Positions 21,398 through 31,412 are shown, counted from the stretch's first letter. The stretch: DNA of 64,000 bases from Rhodobiaceae bacterium (GCA_028278505.1 JANQEG010000087.1:18663-82662), one strand, 5' to 3'. The notes: generated by a model not told the origin, from the letters alone. Made by a program: numbers and translations.

Positions 21398-22216
21398 ATG
21401 CGAACATGGAAAAAGATCCTGATCGGCCTCGTCGTCGTCATCGTCGCCGTGATCGCCATCGTGTTTTACGCCACGAGCGATATCACCAAGACCGCCGACG
21501 CATTCTTCCAGGCGGTCAAATCGGGTGACGCCGAGCAGATGGAAGGCTACCTCTCCGGCGGATTCAAGCGGTCGACCGACCGCGAAGGTCTGCAGGCCTT
21601 CATTCGCGACACCGGGCTTGACCGCTTCTCCTCGGCAAGCTGGGGCGGCCGTTCGGTCGACACTTCGGGCGGTGTGACGCGGGGTGAACTGGAGGGATCG
21701 ATTACGCTGGAGGGCGGAGAAATCGTGCCGCTGACGATCAAATTCGTCAAGGAAGGCGACGACTGGAAGATCAATGCCATCGAGAAGGACAAGGCGGGGA
21801 TTTCCGAGGGCGAAGAGCCGAAACCGGTATCGCACGATGTCCCCTCGAATGCCGACCTGGTGGCGATGGTCAATGCGACGACGCAGACCTTCGGCCGTTC
21901 GCTCAAGGCCAGGAGCCTCGACGAGTTCTACGACTCGATTTCGGAAACCTGGAAACGCCAGACCACGGTCGAGGACTTGAACGCGGCGTTCAAGGTGTTC
22001 ATCGATGCCGAGCTCGATCTGGCCGGGATTGCCGGGATGAGTCCGGTCTTCGACATGGAGCCGGCGATCGGCGAGAACGGCGTTCTGGTGATCGAGGGGC
22101 ACTATCCGTCAACGCCGCTGCGCCTGGACTTTCAGCAGAAATATCTGCAGGAGGGCAGCGAGTGGAAACTGCTCGGCCTCAATATGAACGTCAAGCCGGT
22201 GGAGACGGAACAATAG
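21398..22216 (+). CDS. Membrane-anchored protein with duplicated NTF2-like domain, function unknown
   Basis: A 272-residue protein with an N-terminal transmembrane anchor (about 7-27, ILIGLVVVIVAVIAIVFYA). Two similar halves of about 110 residues follow. The first starts ITKTADAFFQAVKSGDAEQMEGYLS and the second starts VNATTQTFGRSLKARSLDEFYDSIS; each ends with a strand containing a WK motif (DDWKINAI and SEWKLLGL). This looks like a tandem DUF4864/SnoaL-like (NTF2 fold) pair. The last 26 bases overlap the 3' end of the convergent FtsH gene. Confidence 0.75.
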   Translation: MRTWKKILIGLVVVIVAVIAIVFYATSDITKTADAFFQAVKSGDAEQMEGYLSGGFKRSTDREGLQAFIRDTGLDRFSSASWGGRSVDTSGGVTRGELEGSITLEGGEIVPLTIKFVKEGDDWKINAIEKDKAGISEGEEPKPVSHDVPSNADLVAMVNATTQTFGRSLKARSLDEFYDSISETWKRQTTVEDLNAAFKVFIDAELDLAGIAGMSPVFDMEPAIGENGVLVIEGHYPSTPLRLDFQQKYLQEGSEWKLLGLNMNVKPVETEQ

Positions 22217-24029
22217 CCGGAGCGTTTGTTCCGGCGGTCGGTTCGGGCAGGTCGGCGTCGGTCAGCGTCTCCCGCTCTAAGAGCAGCGCCGCCAGCCGGT
22301 CGAGGTCGTCGCGGCGCTCCTTCAGGATGCCGGCGGCCGTCGCAAACGCGTCGTCGACGAGGGTCTTGACGGCGAGATCGATCTCGCGACCGGTGTCTTC
22401 GCTGAAGCGACGGCCGCCGCCTTCGACCGGCTGACCGAGGAAGCTGCCGGTCTCGGTCTCGTAGGCGACCTGGCCGAGCTTGTCGGTCATGCCGTAGCGG
22501 GTGACCATCGCCCGGGCGATCTCGGTGACGCGCTGCAGATCGTCGGCCGCGCCCGTCGAAATCTCGCCGAACACCAGATCCTCGGCGGCGCGGCCGCCGA
22601 GCAGCACGGCCATCTTGTTCGTCAATTCCTCGCGGCGCATCAGGAACCGGTCCTCGGTCGGCCTTTGCAGCGTGTAGCCGAGGGCACCGATGCCGCGCGG
22701 GATGATGGAAACCTTGTGAACGGGGTCCTGGCCGGGCAGGCTCAGCGCCACCAGGGCATGGCCGAGCTCGTGATACGCGACGGTCTTGCGTTCCAGCGGA
22801 TTGAGCAGCCGGTTGCGTTTCTCCAGCCCGGCGACGATGCGCTCGATCGCCAGCGTGAAGTCTTCCAGGGTCACGCCCTCGCGGTCGGCGCGGACCGCCT
22901 GGATCGCCGCCTCGTTGCAGAGATTGGCCAGGTCGGCGCCGCTGAAGCCGGGGGTCAGTTCGGCAACCTTCTCAAGGCTCGTTTCCGGATCGAGGACGAT
23001 CTTGCGGGCGTGGACCCTCAGGATCGCGGCGCGGCCGATCTTGTCGGGACGGTCGACCAGCACCTGGCGGTCGAAACGACCGGCGCGCAGCAGCGCCGGA
23101 TCGAGGATTTCCGGCCGGTTGGTCGCCGCCAGGAGCACGATGCCGGCGCTCGGATCGAAACCGTCGAGCTCGGCGAGGAGCTGATTGAGCGTCTGCTCCT
23201 TCTCGTCGGCGCCGCCCATGCTCGGGCCGATGCCGCGGGCGCGGCCGAGCGCGTCGAGTTCGTCGATGAAGATGATGCAGGGCGCGGCCTTGCGCGCCTG
23301 CTCGAACAGATCGCGGACGCGGGCGGCGCCGACGCCGACGAACATTTCGACGAATTCCGAGCCCGAGATCGAGAAGAAGGAGACGCCCGCCTCGCCGGCG
23401 ACGGCGCGGGCCAGAAGCGTCTTGCCGGTGCCCGGCGGGCCGACGAGCAACACGCCCTTCGGCGAGCGGGCGCCGAGGCTGCGGTAGCGCTCCGGCTCTC
23501 TCAGGAAGGAGACGATCTCGGCCAGCTCGGCCTTGGCCTCGTCGACGCCGGCGACGTCGTCGAAGGTGACCTTGGTGTCGGTCTCGACGAACACCTTGGC
23601 CTTGGATTTTCCGACGGTCATCAGGCCGCCGAATCCCTGTTTCTCGGCAAACCGGCGGAAGAAGAAGGACCAGATGGCGAAAAAGATGACCACCGGGATC
23701 ACCCAGGAGAGGATGTCGCGGATGATGCTGTCCTGGACCACGCCCTGGAACCTCACGCCGTGTTCGCGCAGCTGTTCGGCGATGTCCGGCTCGACCCGTG
23801 TGGTGACGAAATATTGGACGCCGTCGGGACGCGGATTGCGGAATCGTCCCTCGATGCTGTTCGGCTTGACGGCGACTTCGGCGATCTCACCGTCGGCGAG
23901 CAGCGCTTCGAACTCGCTGTAGGGCAGCGTTTCGGTGCTCTTATAGTTCGCCCAGAACAGCTGGACGGACATCAGCAGGAAGAATACGACCAACAGGTAC
24001 CAGACGTTGATCTGCGTTTTCTTGTCCAC
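22191..24029 (-). CDS. FtsH-type ATP-dependent zinc metalloprotease
   Basis: A 612-residue membrane AAA+ protease that unfolds and degrades membrane and cytosolic proteins. Two transmembrane helices (about 10-27 and 105-125) bracket a periplasmic domain. Walker A GPPGTGKT (197-204), Walker B FIDELD (Asp256, Glu257), arginine fingers near 315/318, and the zinc motif HELGH (His420, Glu421, His424) are intact. The usual FtsH motif is HEAGH; Leu replaces Ala, which marks it as a divergent paralogue rather than the main FtsH. It is divergent from a Lon-type protease gene across about 210 bp, forming a proteolysis locus. Confidence 0.93.
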   Translation of the reverse strand: MDKKTQINVWYLLVVFFLLMSVQLFWANYKSTETLPYSEFEALLADGEIAEVAVKPNSIEGRFRNPRPDGVQYFVTTRVEPDIAEQLREHGVRFQGVVQDSIIRDILSWVIPVVIFFAIWSFFFRRFAEKQGFGGLMTVGKSKAKVFVETDTKVTFDDVAGVDEAKAELAEIVSFLREPERYRSLGARSPKGVLLVGPPGTGKTLLARAVAGEAGVSFFSISGSEFVEMFVGVGAARVRDLFEQARKAAPCIIFIDELDALGRARGIGPSMGGADEKEQTLNQLLAELDGFDPSAGIVLLAATNRPEILDPALLRAGRFDRQVLVDRPDKIGRAAILRVHARKIVLDPETSLEKVAELTPGFSGADLANLCNEAAIQAVRADREGVTLEDFTLAIERIVAGLEKRNRLLNPLERKTVAYHELGHALVALSLPGQDPVHKVSIIPRGIGALGYTLQRPTEDRFLMRREELTNKMAVLLGGRAAEDLVFGEISTGAADDLQRVTEIARAMVTRYGMTDKLGQVAYETETGSFLGQPVEGGGRRFSEDTGREIDLAVKTLVDDAFATAAGILKERRDDLDRLAALLLERETLTDADLPEPTAGTNAPAIVPSPPA

Positions 24030-24237
24030 GATGTCCCCTCCACGAAAGGACCGTCACGACTTAAATAAGTTCGGCAGTGCGGGATTTCCCGGACCGAATG
24101 GCGGGAAAAGCCGCGGCCATGATACGCTCGTGGCCGCCGGCGGTCGAATGGTCCGGGGATCGCGCGCAGTTCGCGCGGCCGGGCGGCGCGGATGCGGCCG
24201 GCGGGCGTTCACGGTTTCAGGTCGAGGTGATTGATCG

Positions 24238-26715
24238 ATGGCGGCAGAGGAAAGACCGGATATCCCCGCAGCGCTCCCGGCATCGACCCTGCGCCGGGTC
24301 TGCGATCCGGCGGCCTTCGATTTCGCCACCACCGACGAGCTTGCCGCCATAGACGGCTTCATCGGCCAGGACCGGGCGCTCGACGCGATCCGTTTCGGCG
24401 CCCGGATCAAGCAGCCCGGCTTCAATCTCTTCGCGCTCGGCCCGGAGGGCTCGGGGCGGCTGACGGCGATCCGCGCCATTCTGGAAAAGCAGGCCTCCAC
24501 CGAGCCCTGCGGCGAAGACTGGGTCTACGTCAACAATTTCGATCATCCGCATAAACCCCGGGCGATCCGGCTCGCCAAGGGGCTGGCGATAACCTTCCGC
24601 GATGCGATGGTCGAACTGATCGACGATCTGCGCATCACCGTGCCCGGCCAGTTCGAGACCGACGATTACCGCAGCCGCCGGCGGGTCATCGACGAAGAGT
24701 TCGAAGGCTCCCAGCAGGGCGCGTTCGAGGCGCTGCGCGAGAAGGTGGCGGCGGAGAATATCGCCATATTGCGCACGCCGATGGGCTTTGCGCTGGCGCC
24801 GCTTAAGGGTGGCAAGGTGATCAAGCCGGAGGAGTTCGAGGCGCTGCCCGAAGACGAGCGATCGCGCATCCAGGCGAGGCTCGAAGCGCTCAACGGCGAG
24901 CTCGAAGAAGTCATTCATCAGCTACCGCGGATCGAAAAGGAGCGCCGCAACAGAATTCGCGAACTGAATGCCGGGATCGCCGAGATCGCCATCGGCAGTT
25001 CGATCGCGGTGACCGCGGAGCGCTTCCGCGATATCGCGGCGATCCAGGACTTCCTGAATGCCGCCAAGCACAATCTGATCAAGAACGTGGCGCTGTTTCT
25101 CGCCGAGGGAACCGACAACCCGGAAAGCCCGTTTCCGGCGATCACCCGGCCGACGATGGACGATCCGCGTTTCGCCGCCTTCATGGTCAACGTGTTTGCC
25201 GCCGCCGAAGATGACGGCGCGCCGGCCGCAGAGGCGCCGTGCGCGCCGATCGTTCACGAAAAGAACCCGACGCTCGGCAATCTGATCGGGCGCGTCGAGC
25301 ATTTGGCGCAGATGGGTGCGCTGGTCACCAATTTCCTGCTGATCAAGCCGGGCGCGCTGCACCGTGCCAATGGCGGCTATCTGGTGCTCGATGCGCGCCG
25401 GGTGCTGACCGAGCCGTTCGCCTGGGACGCGCTCAAACGGACGCTGAAGAGCGGATCGATCACGATCACCTCGCCGGGGGCCGAGGTCAGCCCGGTGCGG
25501 ACCATCTCCCTCGAACCGGAGCCGATCCCCGCCGACATCAAGGTGGTGCTGTTCGGCGAGCCGATGCTCTATTACCTGCTGGTGCAGCTCGACCCGGAGT
25601 TTTCCGAACTGTTCAAGGTGCAGGCGGATTTCGACACCGAAATCAAGCACTCGGACGACTCGGTCAGGCTCTATGCGCGGCTGATCGCCTCGATCGCCAA
25701 GAGCAAGGAGGTCAGGCCGATCGACAGGACCGGCGTGGCGCGGCTGATCGAGGAGGCGATCCGGGCCGCCGACGATTCGGAGCGCATCTCGCTGCGCATC
25801 GGTCACGTCGCCGACCTGATCCACGAGGCCGATTTCTGGGCCGCCTCGAACGGGCGCGACACCGTCAACGCCGACGACGTGGAGCAGGCGGTCGCCGAGC
25901 GCCGGCGCCGCCGCGATCGAATCCGGGAGCGCGGCCAGGAGGCGATCGAGCGCGGAACCGTGCTGATCGACACCGACGGCGAACAGATCGGCCAGGTCAA
26001 CGGCCTGTCCGTGCTCGACCTCGGCAACACGAGGTTCGGGCGGCCGACGCGGATCACGGCGCGGGTGCGCATGGGCACCGGCAAGATCGTCGATATCGAG
26101 CGCGAGGTCGATCTCGGCGGGCCGCTGCATTCCAAGGGCGTCTTCATCCTGTCGAGCTATCTGGCAACGCGGTTCGCGCTCAACCGGCCGATGTCGTTGT
26201 GGGCGAGCATCGCGTTCGAGCAGTCCTATGGCGGCGTCGACGGCGACAGCGCCTCGAGCACCGAGCTCTATGCGCTGTTGTCGGCGCTGGCCGAGGTGCC
26301 GCTGCGCCAGGATCTGGCGATAACCGGCTCGGTCAACCAGCTCGGCCAGGTGCAGGCGATCGGCGGCGTCAACGAGAAGATCGAAGGGTTCTACGATCTG
26401 TGCCGGGCGCGCGGGCTGACCGGCCGCCAGGGGGTGCTGATCCCGGTCTCGAACGTCAAGCATCTGATGCTGCGCGCCGACGTTGCCGAGGCGGCCGCCG
26501 ACGGCCGCTTCCACATCTACCCGGTGACGACGATCGATGAGGGGATTGCGCTTCTGACCGGACGCCCGGCCGGCGCCCGGCAACCGGACGGCAGCTATCC
26601 CGACGGCAGCATCAATGCGCTCGTCGATCAGCGCCTCCGCGCCTTCGCCGAACGGCGCCGCGCCTTCGGCGCCGATCATGACGGCGACGGGCGCGAACCG
26701 AGGGAGGGCGTCTGA
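24238..26715 (+). CDS. Lon-type (LonB/YcbZ-like) AAA protease
   Basis: An 825-residue protein of the AAA_32/Lon protease group. The N-terminal ATPase region begins with an atypical P-loop GPEGSGRL (about 62-69, Arg instead of Lys), followed by a long coiled segment (220-250) and a LonB-type AAA lid (VRLYARLIASIAKSKEVRPIDR). The C-terminal Lon proteolytic domain has the catalytic pair Ser671 (DGDSASS) and Lys714 (GGVNEKIEGF), 43 residues apart as in E. coli Lon. It is not the main Lon (different N-domain). The stop overlaps the next gene's start by one base (TGATG), which implies coupled translation with the stress protein. Confidence 0.92.
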   Translation: MAAEERPDIPAALPASTLRRVCDPAAFDFATTDELAAIDGFIGQDRALDAIRFGARIKQPGFNLFALGPEGSGRLTAIRAILEKQASTEPCGEDWVYVNNFDHPHKPRAIRLAKGLAITFRDAMVELIDDLRITVPGQFETDDYRSRRRVIDEEFEGSQQGAFEALREKVAAENIAILRTPMGFALAPLKGGKVIKPEEFEALPEDERSRIQARLEALNGELEEVIHQLPRIEKERRNRIRELNAGIAEIAIGSSIAVTAERFRDIAAIQDFLNAAKHNLIKNVALFLAEGTDNPESPFPAITRPTMDDPRFAAFMVNVFAAAEDDGAPAAEAPCAPIVHEKNPTLGNLIGRVEHLAQMGALVTNFLLIKPGALHRANGGYLVLDARRVLTEPFAWDALKRTLKSGSITITSPGAEVSPVRTISLEPEPIPADIKVVLFGEPMLYYLLVQLDPEFSELFKVQADFDTEIKHSDDSVRLYARLIASIAKSKEVRPIDRTGVARLIEEAIRAADDSERISLRIGHVADLIHEADFWAASNGRDTVNADDVEQAVAERRRRRDRIRERGQEAIERGTVLIDTDGEQIGQVNGLSVLDLGNTRFGRPTRITARVRMGTGKIVDIEREVDLGGPLHSKGVFILSSYLATRFALNRPMSLWASIAFEQSYGGVDGDSASSTELYALLSALAEVPLRQDLAITGSVNQLGQVQAIGGVNEKIEGFYDLCRARGLTGRQGVLIPVSNVKHLMLRADVAEAAADGRFHIYPVTTIDEGIALLTGRPAGARQPDGSYPDGSINALVDQRLRAFAERRRAFGADHDGDGREPREGV

Positions 26716-27473
26716 TGGCGGAAAAAACCGCACCTAACGTCCGCCGCGTCCTGGTGGAATTCGGCCCGGGCGAACAGTCCGACCGGTTGCTCGACGCCGC
26801 GGCGCGGCTCGCAGCCGCCGTGCGGGCCGATCTTTCCGGCCTCTTCATCGAGGACAGCGCGCTGCTCGACCTTGCCGGCCTGCCGTTTGCGCGCGCGGTG
26901 GCGCCGCGGCCGGAACCGGCCCGTTCGCTGCAGCGTCCCGATATGGAGGCGATGTTTGCCGCGCTCGCCCGCCGCTGCCAGCGCGATCTCGAAATCGCCG
27001 CAAAGGCGGCCCGGCTCGGCTGGTCGTTCGAAGTGCTGCGCGGCGAGCGCCATACGATCCTGGAGACCGCCGGCGCCGGCGGCGATTTCGTCGTCGTCTC
27101 GACCGAGGTGGAAAGCCGCATCGGCATCGATCCGTGCCGCTCGGCGCGGCAGGCGGCAAGCGGGGTCGCCGGCGTCGTCGTGGTGCACAAGGCGATGCGG
27201 CCGAATGCGCGCGGCCCGGTCGTCATTCTCGACGGCGACGATGCGGCGCCCATCAAGGCGGTCGCCGCCGATCTCGCCGCGGCGCAGTCGGCGCCGCTCA
27301 ACACCATCGCGGCGCGAACGGATATCGACAGCATCGTTCTCGCGCTCGAAGCGGCGCGGCCATCCTTCGTCGTTGCCGATCTCAATTCGCCGCTCTTCGC
27401 CGAAGACGTTTCGATCCGGCGCATCGCCCGGGCGGCGTCGGCGCCGGTGCTTCTGGTCCGGGCGGAGACTTAG
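26715..27473 (+). CDS. Universal-stress-like (UspA-related) protein
   Basis: A 252-residue protein. An N-terminal half (about 9-165) resembles a Usp-type Rossmann fold with VRRVLVEFGPGEQSDRLLDAAARLAA, and a shorter second half (about 168-250) ends SIRRIARAASAPVLLVRAE, the usual closing strand of Usp domains. The ATP-binding G-x2-G-x9-G-S/T motif is not obvious, so nucleotide binding is uncertain. It starts within the Lon stop codon, and its last four bases overlap the convergent indolepyruvate oxidoreductase gene. Its context suggests a role with the protease, for example as an adaptor, but this is inference. Confidence 0.7.
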   Translation: MAEKTAPNVRRVLVEFGPGEQSDRLLDAAARLAAAVRADLSGLFIEDSALLDLAGLPFARAVAPRPEPARSLQRPDMEAMFAALARRCQRDLEIAAKAARLGWSFEVLRGERHTILETAGAGGDFVVVSTEVESRIGIDPCRSARQAASGVAGVVVVHKAMRPNARGPVVILDGDDAAPIKAVAADLAAAQSAPLNTIAARTDIDSIVLALEAARPSFVVADLNSPLFAEDVSIRRIARAASAPVLLVRAET

Positions 27474-30400
27474 TCCGCAGCGTGATAGGGCGAAAGCGCC
27501 CGCCAGAGTTCAGCGCCGATCTCTTTGTCGACGGTTCCCGCGCTGTCGAGGAACGCAGCCCGGCGCGCCGGAAACGAAGCTGCGGCTTTTTTGAGCGTCC
27601 GGGTCTTGATGTGGCCGAAGCCGCGTATCGTCGCCGGCAGGGCGGCGAGTTCGGTCGCCGCTTCCAGATTGGCCGCGGTCAGGGCGGAGCAAAGCTCCTC
27701 GACCAGCGCCGCATAGCCGCTAACCAGCCGCCTTTCGGTGCGGCGTTCCTGCTGGTAGCCGAAAATGTCCAGCGGCGTGCCGCGCAAGCCCTTCATCCGC
27801 GCCATGAGCTGCAAGCCGGGCAGCAGCCAGCCGCCGAAGCGGCGCTTGCCGCGGCGTCCGTCCGCGGTCAGCGCGACGGGGACGAAGGGCGGGGCCATAT
27901 AAAAGGCCAAACGGGACCGGTCGCCGGTCCGGCCCGTGAGCGGGCCGACGAAGGCCGGGTCGGTCAAGAGCCGCGCCACCTCGTACTCGTCCTTATAGGC
28001 CATCAGCCGGTAGGCGGTGCGGGAAACGGTCTCGGTAAACCGGCCGGGCGCGCCGGAAACCGCCGTCTCGGCTTCGGCAGCGTTTTCGACGAGCCGGCGA
28101 TAGCGGTCCGCATAGGCAACGCTCTGATAGGCGGCGAGTTCGGCGGCGAAAAGTTCGATCGGATCGTCGGCCGCGTCGGCGGCGGTCGTCAGCCCAAGGC
28201 TTTCGGCGACCGCCTGTAGGTCGGCGGCGGCAAGCCGGCCCCAATCAAAAGCGATGCGGTTCTTCTCGGCGGCAACGCCATGGGCGGCGATCGCGGCCTG
28301 GATCGCGGCGATATCGACCGGCAGCAGGCCGAGCTGCGCCGCGGCGCCGAGCAGCACCATATTGCCGAAGATGGTCTCGCCGAACGCCTTTTCCGCAATC
28401 GCATTGGCGTCGAGGCAATGGGCGCGCTCAGCGCCGAGGGCGGCGCCGATCCGCGCGCGATAGGCCTCGACCGGCAGCGTTGCCGACGGGTCGAAGGCCT
28501 GGGCGACCATCGGCACGGCATCGTCGAGCAGCACCGCATGGCCGCCGGGCTTCAGCTTGGCGACGCCGCCGGGGCCGGCGGCGCAGGCGAGATCGCCGGC
28601 AATCAGGAGGTCGGCGGCGCCGTCGGGCAGGCGCGCGGCAAGATCGCTGGCGTTTGCGCCGATGCGGATATGGGTCGTTACTTCGCCGCCCTTCCGGGCC
28701 AATCCGGTGATGTCGAGGGCCGACACGGCGCGGCCCTCGAAATGGGCGGCGCGGCCGATAATGGCGCCAAGCGTGACAAGGCCGGTGCCGCCGACGCCGG
28801 CAATGACGATGCCGTAAGGTGCCGCGGTGTCGAGCGCGGCGGGGACGGGCAGGGCGGCGATCGGTGCCGCCGGCGGCGCCGTGGCCGGCTTCGGCGGCGG
28901 CGGCCGATCGGTCGTAACGGTGACGAAGCTCGGACAGAAGCCGTCGAGGCAGGACAGATCGGTATTGCAGGTGGAGGCGTCGATCCGCCGCTTGGTGCCG
29001 AAAGGCGTGTCGCGGCGGCGCACGGCGACGCAATGGGAGAGGTCCGAGCAGTCGCCGCAATCCTCGCAGACGCGGTGGTTGATGATGACGGCCGGCTCCG
29101 GCGCCGCCCAGCGGCCGCTCTTGCGGTGGCGGCGCTTTTCGGTGGCGCAGATCTGGTCGTAGATGATCGCCGACACGCCCGGAAGCGTTCGGCAATCGGC
29201 CATCACCTCGGCAAGGTCGTCGCGGTCGCGGAGCCGGACGCCCGGCGGCAGCGCCGCGGGCGCCGGCCGGTCGGCAGAGCGGCCGGTGACGATATAGATC
29301 GGCGCAACACCCTCGGCGTGGAGCTGATGCGCGATGTCGGCGGCGCTCGGCGCGCCCTCCACCGGCTGGCCGCCGGTCATGGCGACGGCGTCGTTGACGA
29401 GGATCTTATAGGTGATCGGCACATTGGCAGCGACGGCGGCACGGATCGCCAGACTTCCGGAATGCATATAGGTGCCGTCGCCGAGGTTCTGGAAGACGTG
29501 TTTACAATCTGTAAAATTCGCGGCACCGATCCAATTGGCGCCCTCGCCACCCATTTGCGGGATCGTCGCGGTGCGGCTCTCGGGCGCCCACATCACCATT
29601 GAATGGCAGCCGATGCCGGCGGTCGCCACGCTTCCCTCGGGCGTTGCGGTGGAGCGGGCGTGCGGGCAGCCGGCGCAGAAATGCGGCGTGCGGGCCGGCA
29701 GATCGATGCCGGCGGGCGCTTCGGCGGCCAGTTCTGCGGCGGCCGCGTTCAAATGGTCGCGGAGGCCTTCCGGCAGATCGGGCAGGCCGGCGATGCGCGG
29801 CGCGACGAGGCGGGCGAGCAGGCGCGGATCGGTCTCGCCGATCGCCGTCACGAGTTCTTTCTCAGTCTCGTCGGTTTTCCCAAGGATTTGCGGCCGCTCT
29901 CCGTCGGGCCAGGAAAACGCCAGGTCCTTCGCCTGGGTTTCGATAACGGCGCGTTTTTCCTCGACGACGATTACTTTGTCGAACCCGCGCAGGAATTCGC
30001 CATTGGCGGCGTCTTCGAGCGGCCAGACGAGGCCGATCTTGCGCAGGCCGATGCCGAGATCGGCGAGATCGCAATCGGCAAGCCCGAGCAGAGCAAAAGC
30101 CTCGCGCAGGTCGCGATAGGGCTTGCCGGCGGCAACGAAACCAAGCCTTTTTACCGACGGTGCGATCTCGGTGCGGTCGAACGGATTTGCGCGGGCGAAG
30201 GCGCGGACGGCGGGCAGCTTATAGCGGTGCAGCAGCGTGTCCTGGTCCCAGCGGGTGTTCGGCCAGCGCGGGCCGAGCCCGGTTTCGGGCAGAGCCACAT
30301 CGTTGGGAAGGGCGAACGAAAGCGGCAGGTCCGGCAGGGTCACCGAGGCGGAGGTGTCGACGAGGTCGGCGACCAGCTTGAGGCCGACCCAGAGGCCGGA

Positions 30401-30991
30401 GAAGCGGGAGAGGGCGTAGCCGGCCAGGCCGAATTCCAGGATTTCAACCGCATCGACCGGGTGCAGGACCGGGATCGCGGCGGCGATAAACGCTTGTTCG
30501 CACTGGTTGGGAATGCTCGACGACGAGGCCGCCGGATCGTCGCCGACGACGGCAAGCACGCCGCCTTGTTGGTGGGCGCCGTCGAAACTGGCGTGTTTGA
30601 TGGCGTCGGCGGCGCGGTCAAGCCCGGGGTTCTTGGCGTACCACAGGCCGAACACGCCCTGATGCGGGCCGCCGCCATAGATTTCGGTCTGCTGGCTGCC
30701 CCACACCGCATTGACCGCCAGCTCCTCGTTGAGGCCGGGCTCGAAGCGGATTTGCAAGCGGGCAAGGTCGTCGCGATTGCGCCACAGGGCGAAGTCGAGC
30801 CCGCCGAGCGGCGAGCCGCGATAGCCGGAGACGAAGCCGGCGGTGTCGAGGCCGTTTGCCCGGTCCTGTTCCTTCTGCAGACGCAGCAGGGTGACGATCG
30901 TCTCGGGGCCGGACAGGTAGAGCCGTTCGGCGGTTGGTCCGCCGCCGGTTTCGGCCGCACGCCTGCCGGCGGCAACCGGTGCCTCTCCCAT
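27470..30991 (-). CDS. Indolepyruvate:ferredoxin oxidoreductase family protein (fused)
   Basis: A large (1173-residue) fused 2-oxoacid:ferredoxin oxidoreductase of the type common in alphaproteobacteria. It oxidatively decarboxylates aryl or branched 2-oxoacids, with TPP and FeS centres. Order: N-terminal pyruvate-ferredoxin-type domain (SGYRGSPLGGLD); central TPP-binding domain with CAGCPHARST and GIGCHSMV; cysteine-rich ferredoxin-like region (VCEDCGDCSDLSHC and STCNTDLSCLDGFCPSF); then the IorB-like gamma domain (GVGGTGLVTLGAIIGRAA) and a C-terminal DUF6537-type extension. ATG 30991 is preferred over GTG 30997 because GGGAGG then has eight-base spacing. No partner genes are adjacent. Confidence 0.92.
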   Translation of the reverse strand: MGEAPVAAGRRAAETGGGPTAERLYLSGPETIVTLLRLQKEQDRANGLDTAGFVSGYRGSPLGGLDFALWRNRDDLARLQIRFEPGLNEELAVNAVWGSQQTEIYGGGPHQGVFGLWYAKNPGLDRAADAIKHASFDGAHQQGGVLAVVGDDPAASSSSIPNQCEQAFIAAAIPVLHPVDAVEILEFGLAGYALSRFSGLWVGLKLVADLVDTSASVTLPDLPLSFALPNDVALPETGLGPRWPNTRWDQDTLLHRYKLPAVRAFARANPFDRTEIAPSVKRLGFVAAGKPYRDLREAFALLGLADCDLADLGIGLRKIGLVWPLEDAANGEFLRGFDKVIVVEEKRAVIETQAKDLAFSWPDGERPQILGKTDETEKELVTAIGETDPRLLARLVAPRIAGLPDLPEGLRDHLNAAAAELAAEAPAGIDLPARTPHFCAGCPHARSTATPEGSVATAGIGCHSMVMWAPESRTATIPQMGGEGANWIGAANFTDCKHVFQNLGDGTYMHSGSLAIRAAVAANVPITYKILVNDAVAMTGGQPVEGAPSAADIAHQLHAEGVAPIYIVTGRSADRPAPAALPPGVRLRDRDDLAEVMADCRTLPGVSAIIYDQICATEKRRHRKSGRWAAPEPAVIINHRVCEDCGDCSDLSHCVAVRRRDTPFGTKRRIDASTCNTDLSCLDGFCPSFVTVTTDRPPPPKPATAPPAAPIAALPVPAALDTAAPYGIVIAGVGGTGLVTLGAIIGRAAHFEGRAVSALDITGLARKGGEVTTHIRIGANASDLAARLPDGAADLLIAGDLACAAGPGGVAKLKPGGHAVLLDDAVPMVAQAFDPSATLPVEAYRARIGAALGAERAHCLDANAIAEKAFGETIFGNMVLLGAAAQLGLLPVDIAAIQAAIAAHGVAAEKNRIAFDWGRLAAADLQAVAESLGLTTAADAADDPIELFAAELAAYQSVAYADRYRRLVENAAEAETAVSGAPGRFTETVSRTAYRLMAYKDEYEVARLLTDPAFVGPLTGRTGDRSRLAFYMAPPFVPVALTADGRRGKRRFGGWLLPGLQLMARMKGLRGTPLDIFGYQQERRTERRLVSGYAALVEELCSALTAANLEAATELAALPATIRGFGHIKTRTLKKAAASFPARRAAFLDSAGTVDKEIGAELWRALSPYHAAD

Positions 30992-31168
30992 CTCCACAGC
31001 CTCCCGGTTCGCGGCCGGCCGCCGGATTTGCCCGCGGCGTCTGACCGGGATTTACGGTACCGTAAAATCGGAAGGGCGTAAAATGAGGATTTGCTGATGG
31101 ACGGGAAACGGCGGCGTGCGGGTGGCGGGTGCCGGTGGGCGAAACAATGGCAGGTCGGTACGGAAGAG

Positions 31169-31264
31169 GTTCGAACCCGAAGGGTTCGCAAGGCCGAACG
31201 GCCGTCGCGCGGTCAGCGCGCCCCCGCGGAGGTCATGAGCGAAGCGAATTGACCGTGAGCGAAG
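31169..31264. repeat. Structured 92-bp intergenic element, copy 1
   Basis: Four consecutive hairpins: CGAACCC/GGGTTCG, GGCC-GAAC-GGCC, GCGC-GGTCA-GCGC, and GGTCA-TGAGCGAAGCGAAT-TGACC. The copy at 31861 has the same length and loop words but different stem bases, each change compensated. It lies between the indolepyruvate oxidoreductase gene and the candidate small RNA. Confidence 0.75.
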
Positions 31265-31291
31265 TAATGGTGGGCAGGAAGGCAAAGGTTC

Positions 31292-31378
31292 AAAAAAAGC
31301 CCTGCCGAGCTTGTTGTCGCCATGGCAGGGCCTGCCCCGAAGGGTCTTGAGGCTCAATGGGTGAACCCACGAGCAATC
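31292..31378 (-). ncRNA. Candidate small RNA with its own promoter and terminator
   Basis: A transcript of about 87 nt is predicted on the minus strand. A promoter TTGATA-16-TATCTT lies just upstream (31412-31385). The RNA would fold hairpin 1 (GCTC-g-TGGG-TTCA-CCCA-tt-GAGC), a short CCC-TTCG-GGG, and a terminator with stem GCCCTGCC/GGCAGGGC (31331-31324 with 31306-31299) followed by seven U (31298-31292). No ORF with a ribosome binding site fits inside. I do not match it to a named alphaproteobacterial sRNA family. Confidence 0.6.
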
Positions 31379-31384
31379 GGTACT

Positions 31385-31412
31385 AAGATACGCTTCAATC
31401 CTTAAATATCAA
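31385..31412 (-). promoter_or_regulatory. Candidate sigma70 promoter of the small RNA
   Basis: Minus strand TTGATA at 31412-31407, a 16-base spacer, TATCTT at 31390-31385. Predicted start is near 31378. Confidence 0.5.

Noticed and set aside
31321..31410. Fragment of ribosomal RNA on the plus strand
   Set aside because: A phrase resembling a 23S end (GAGCAATCGGTACTAA) is too short and lacks any neighbouring rRNA sequence. The minus-strand sRNA explains the structure.
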